Under the pieces are notes generated by a model. The model ran no database searches. It saw only the letters and a program-made list of their open reading frames with translations, and had not been told where the DNA came from. This document shows, in pieces, positions 7,001 through 8,568 of a stretch of 8,568 nt of DNA; the first letter of the stretch is position 1; every line of letters begins with the position of its first letter. The stretch covers positions 1 to 8,568 of the forward strand of contig QMOC01000076.1 of NCBI GenBank assembly GCA_003648085.1. The letters are read 5' to 3'. A program made the translations under genes and the position numbers. This DNA is from Chloroflexota bacterium (GTDB taxonomy: Bacteria; Chloroflexota; Anaerolineae; B4-G1).

Positions 7001-8568
7001 GTGGGGACTATGCTTTCCCTCTCCGGCAGGATCGGCCAGGCGGCCCTCGAATACCAGAAGGCCGTTGATTGGGAGCCTGTGGAATCGGCTTGGCATTTGA
7101 CGTTGGGGCAATCGCAAGCCCGCCTGGGTCTCCGTGACGAGGCCCTGGATTCCTACCACCGTGCGCTCCTCTGGGACAATCGCAACGTCAGCGCTTGGCT
7201 GGCCCTGGGGGATGTCTACCTCAGCGAGGCCAGGGTGGGGGAGGCCATCGGCGCTTACTGGGAGGCAGCCGTCGCCTCACCTCAATCACCTCAGCCCTAC
7301 CTTAGCCTGGGGAGCCTCTACCAGAAACAGGGGCGCTTTGACCTGGCACTCGCTCAGTACCAGCGGGCCTTGCAGATGCAGCCTGACTCCTCGACCACTG
7401 CTATCGCCTTGGGAGGATTCTATCAGAGCCGGGGTCAGCCCGACCGGGCCATTGCTCTATATGAGGAGGCCATCAACCGGGCTCCCTTCGCCTCGGCGGG
7501 ATACCTCTCCTTAGGCAACGTCTACCTCTCCCAGGGCCGCCTTACCGAAGCCCTGGCCCAGTACAAGAGGGCTGCCGAGGTGGACCCTGGCTCAGCGGAT
7601 GCCCGTATCTCCCTGGGAAGGGTCTATCAACTGCTCGGCCAAAACGACCGCGCCATCGCCGAATACGAGCGTGCCCGCCTTCTGGAACCGGGCAACATGC
7701 GAGCCTGCCGTGCGCTGGCGGATGTCTATAGCAGCCTGGGCCGCAACGAGGATGCTATCCACATCCTCCGCGATATGCTGAGCAACCTGCCCGACCAGGC
7801 CGATCCCTACGTGAGCCTGGGTCAATTGTACGAGAGAGTGGGACGAGGGAATGAGGCCAAGACCCTCTATGATGGGGCTATAGCCCGTTATCCACCTATC
7901 TTGACCGCTTCGGCTCACAATGCGCTGGCAAACTGGTATCAGAAACGGGCTGAGTGGAAATCAGCGGAAGAGCAGTACCGGCAAGCAATTGCTCTCGCTC
8001 CTGGTACTCCAGGTTACTACATCGGTCTAGGCAGATTGTACCAACATATCGGTGACAATTCTGCCGCTGAAGAAATGTTCCGTCAGGCGATTGCCGTGGC
8101 TCCTGGCGATCCCAGTGGATACCTGAGCCTGGGACACTTCTACCAGGCCCAGGTTCGCTTCGATGACGCCCTGACTCAATTCCAGGAGGCCGCCCAGGTG
8201 GCTCCTGCCTCAGCCAGACCTTTTGTGCATCTGGGCGATTGGCACAAAGACCGAGGTGATCCAGACGCAGCCGCTGATGCCTACCGGCGGGCGATCGCTG
8301 CAGCGCCCGGTGACAGGAGCGGCTACCTGGCGCTGGGCGACCTTCAGGCCGCTCGGGGGGAGTGGGAGGCCGCCATCCAATCCTACCTTCAGGCGATTGA
8401 GGTGGCCCCCGCCGACCCCAGCGGCTACCTCGCCCTGGCCCAACTGTATCGCAACCGGGGCCGCTTCGATGACGCCCTGGCTCAGATCAGGGAAGCCCTG
8501 CGGGCCTCACCTGCCTCCGCCGCCGCCCACGTCCAACTGGGCCACTGGTACAAGGATCGGGGATACCA
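4052..8568 (+). CDS. Polytopic GT-C-like membrane protein fused to a long extracytoplasmic TPR array (3' end missing)
   Basis: This frame is free of stops for 1505 codons and runs off the window. A basic N-terminus (MRLLPRIRAGKRLCRR) precedes about 12-14 hydrophobic segments, near residues 40-55, 58-86, 96-117, 123-142, 164-184, 246-265, 274-291, 309-327, 336-369, 376-394, 451-464, 473-489, 508-528 and 543-555. The basic loops (GRRDQ, QRRRRRDL, RLWRRS, LRSRVRW) all map to the cytoplasmic side. This places loop 185-245, which starts QVDDW (Asp188-Asp189), and everything after residue 555 outside. Residues 570-705 (ETIVLAPREL; KRWNVKYVIIA; YAVYRI) resemble the C-terminal domain of membrane glycosyltransferase-like proteins. 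TPRs begin near residue 710. GT-C enzymes transfer sugars from lipid-linked donors. That activity is inferred from topology and an acidic loop motif, not from a diagnostic signature. Alternatives are a non-catalytic membrane scaffold or an unrelated polytopic family. Confidence 0.88.
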   Translation, partial: MRLLPRIRAGKRLCRRTLMKLRQSDSPVGIAYRIFQISPELWLVLAFAVPLLLLRGWLAVYAPLLAVVGGLAFYILPGALLSILLPVEGNLLERLAHAITLSATVLAPAAIAVSGLHLSLREYVGFYTIVTGGLALAALWRLKRTGLDAWQPSENRTPGRQSLFLILCLILGTAAIFIMSITVGLQVDDWAGLAAIREDQVTEHLHAGHTFLGSGVSPPMRLEWHTWIFMADSTAYLSQVEPETMFLLLQGPTVLLTVGALYGLARALFGRRDQAAFITVLWLLYHIATFINMRPGWDLIARMPQDKFAVRFIFLPVALQLTVEFFQRRRRRDLVRLILVELGSAAVHPIGPVLIGLSLGGFGLIHLLFNRDRPTFLILSLIALVLLIGLGLPILQSRSLSGENVARTLIDDPQDPSLWGRLGFVTSARRLWILNEKQYILHPYMVIQPEVILAYLGLPFLIRLWRRSMAARLLSGILLFLPLFLFVPPVVRLVGYRMTPWIFYRLAWPYYLAAPLIVGWGIWAAVNYLRSRVRWLSRWGPEVALLVIIFLSIPTLRERLDEWREVSTLSTEPQCEWARSALIPLDEIMDEETIVLAPRELATCVPAFTAHGKVVEYYLTGTVNWLMPEREEEAWQRIYDVLTYSAARVVDEGLCDIIKRWNVKYVIIAREASLAAQFRHLPRLFEPVAQNERYAVYRIKRVDKDDPAVAANTALTNRDWHQALSRYQALQEGDADDRFLAFIGLGRLHILQGDLDEAIHAYEQAVQVDDRDHEPYVQLGNAYTLAMQFDKAAQAYEKAIHLHPLHVYALNALGNTYRALGDKAMARHWYEEAQAAIIPPQAVHAYNLQMGQLFTSLGWYQEALEAYRRASTVTEDASTYLSIASTYERMQEWDDARAALNKALWVDPWNSSVYKALGGFYEQLGQRDAAMSQYQRAIGLNPNEAAYSALGMLWQGNWGASEAARRLREMTGYRLNISRATSAVGTMLSLSGRIGQAALEYQKAVDWEPVESAWHLTLGQSQARLGLRDEALDSYHRALLWDNRNVSAWLALGDVYLSEARVGEAIGAYWEAAVASPQSPQPYLSLGSLYQKQGRFDLALAQYQRALQMQPDSSTTAIALGGFYQSRGQPDRAIALYEEAINRAPFASAGYLSLGNVYLSQGRLTEALAQYKRAAEVDPGSADARISLGRVYQLLGQNDRAIAEYERARLLEPGNMRACRALADVYSSLGRNEDAIHILRDMLSNLPDQADPYVSLGQLYERVGRGNEAKTLYDGAIARYPPILTASAHNALANWYQKRAEWKSAEEQYRQAIALAPGTPGYYIGLGRLYQHIGDNSAAEEMFRQAIAVAPGDPSGYLSLGHFYQAQVRFDDALTQFQEAAQVAPASARPFVHLGDWHKDRGDPDAAADAYRRAIAAAPGDRSGYLALGDLQAARGEWEAAIQSYLQAIEVAPADPSGYLALAQLYRNRGRFDDALAQIREALRASPASAAAHVQLGHWYKDRGY
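6179..8568 (+). repeat. Coding TPR array, about 23 repeats of 34 codons (102 bases), continuing past the window
   Basis: The consensus is GYLxLGxxYxxxGrxdeAlaxYxrAixxxPxsa, which carries the TPR positions L7, G8, Y11, A20, A27 and P32. About 23 repeats fit between residues 710 and 1505, and the last is cut by the window edge. One unit near residues 945-985 (LGMLWQGNWGASEAARRL) is degenerate and may split the array into two superhelices. The final repeats are the most alike (SGYLSLG, SGYLALG and SGYLALA). TPR superhelices normally bind peptide segments. Here they would lie outside the cytoplasm and could capture protein substrates or partners. Confidence 0.93.

Noticed and set aside
6179..8568. 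CRISPR array or noncoding satellite suggested by the 102-base period
   Set aside because: The repeats are diverged, in frame, conserve TPR residues and contain no constant repeat/unique spacer alternation.

Overview
The window reads as part of a bacterial chromosome of moderate-to-high GC, with three genes on the + strand and no convincing gene on the - strand. The likely source is a member of the Chloroflexota (Anaerolineae-like). This is an inference from two things: the secreted beta-propeller/beta-helix protein ends in a short LYLPLVYKQ tail of a kind I associate with exported proteins of that phylum, and large membrane/TPR fusion proteins are common there. No rRNA, tRNA, phage, transposon or CRISPR feature is visible.

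Layout. Bases 1-2874 are the 3' part of a large surface-protein gene whose start lies outside the window. It encodes VCBS/FG-GAP calcium-binding blades interrupted by a beta-sandwich-like insert, an ASPIC/UnbV module, a right-handed parallel beta-helix of about 11 coils, and the tail motif. A 155-base gap follows. Bases 2890-2980 within it can fold into a three-way-junction RNA with a long GU-containing basal stem, located just before a strong ribosome-binding site. Bases 3030-4055 encode a 341-residue exported protein with a probable alpha/beta-barrel-like domain, a Thr/Pro-rich stalk and a C-terminal Cys-Gly-Gly plus hydrophobic helix. Its stop codon overlaps the ATG of the third gene (ATGA), which stays open from 4052 to the end of the window (1505 codons so far). 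The third gene encodes a polytopic membrane protein resembling GT-C glycosyltransferases, followed by an extracytoplasmic domain and an array of about 23 TPR repeats that is still continuing at the window edge.

How they may work together. Genes 2 and 3 are almost certainly co-translated. The predicted topology of gene 3 puts both the first large loop (with an Asp-Asp-Trp) and the whole TPR array outside the membrane. This is the same domain order as the animal TMTC O-mannosyltransferases. The proposal that gene 3 glycosylates Thr/Ser-rich surface proteins such as its neighbours is a hypothesis, not something the sequence proves. The most unusual items are the GT-C plus giant TPR fusion, the structured leader RNA, and two different C-terminal surface-sorting signals in adjacent genes.
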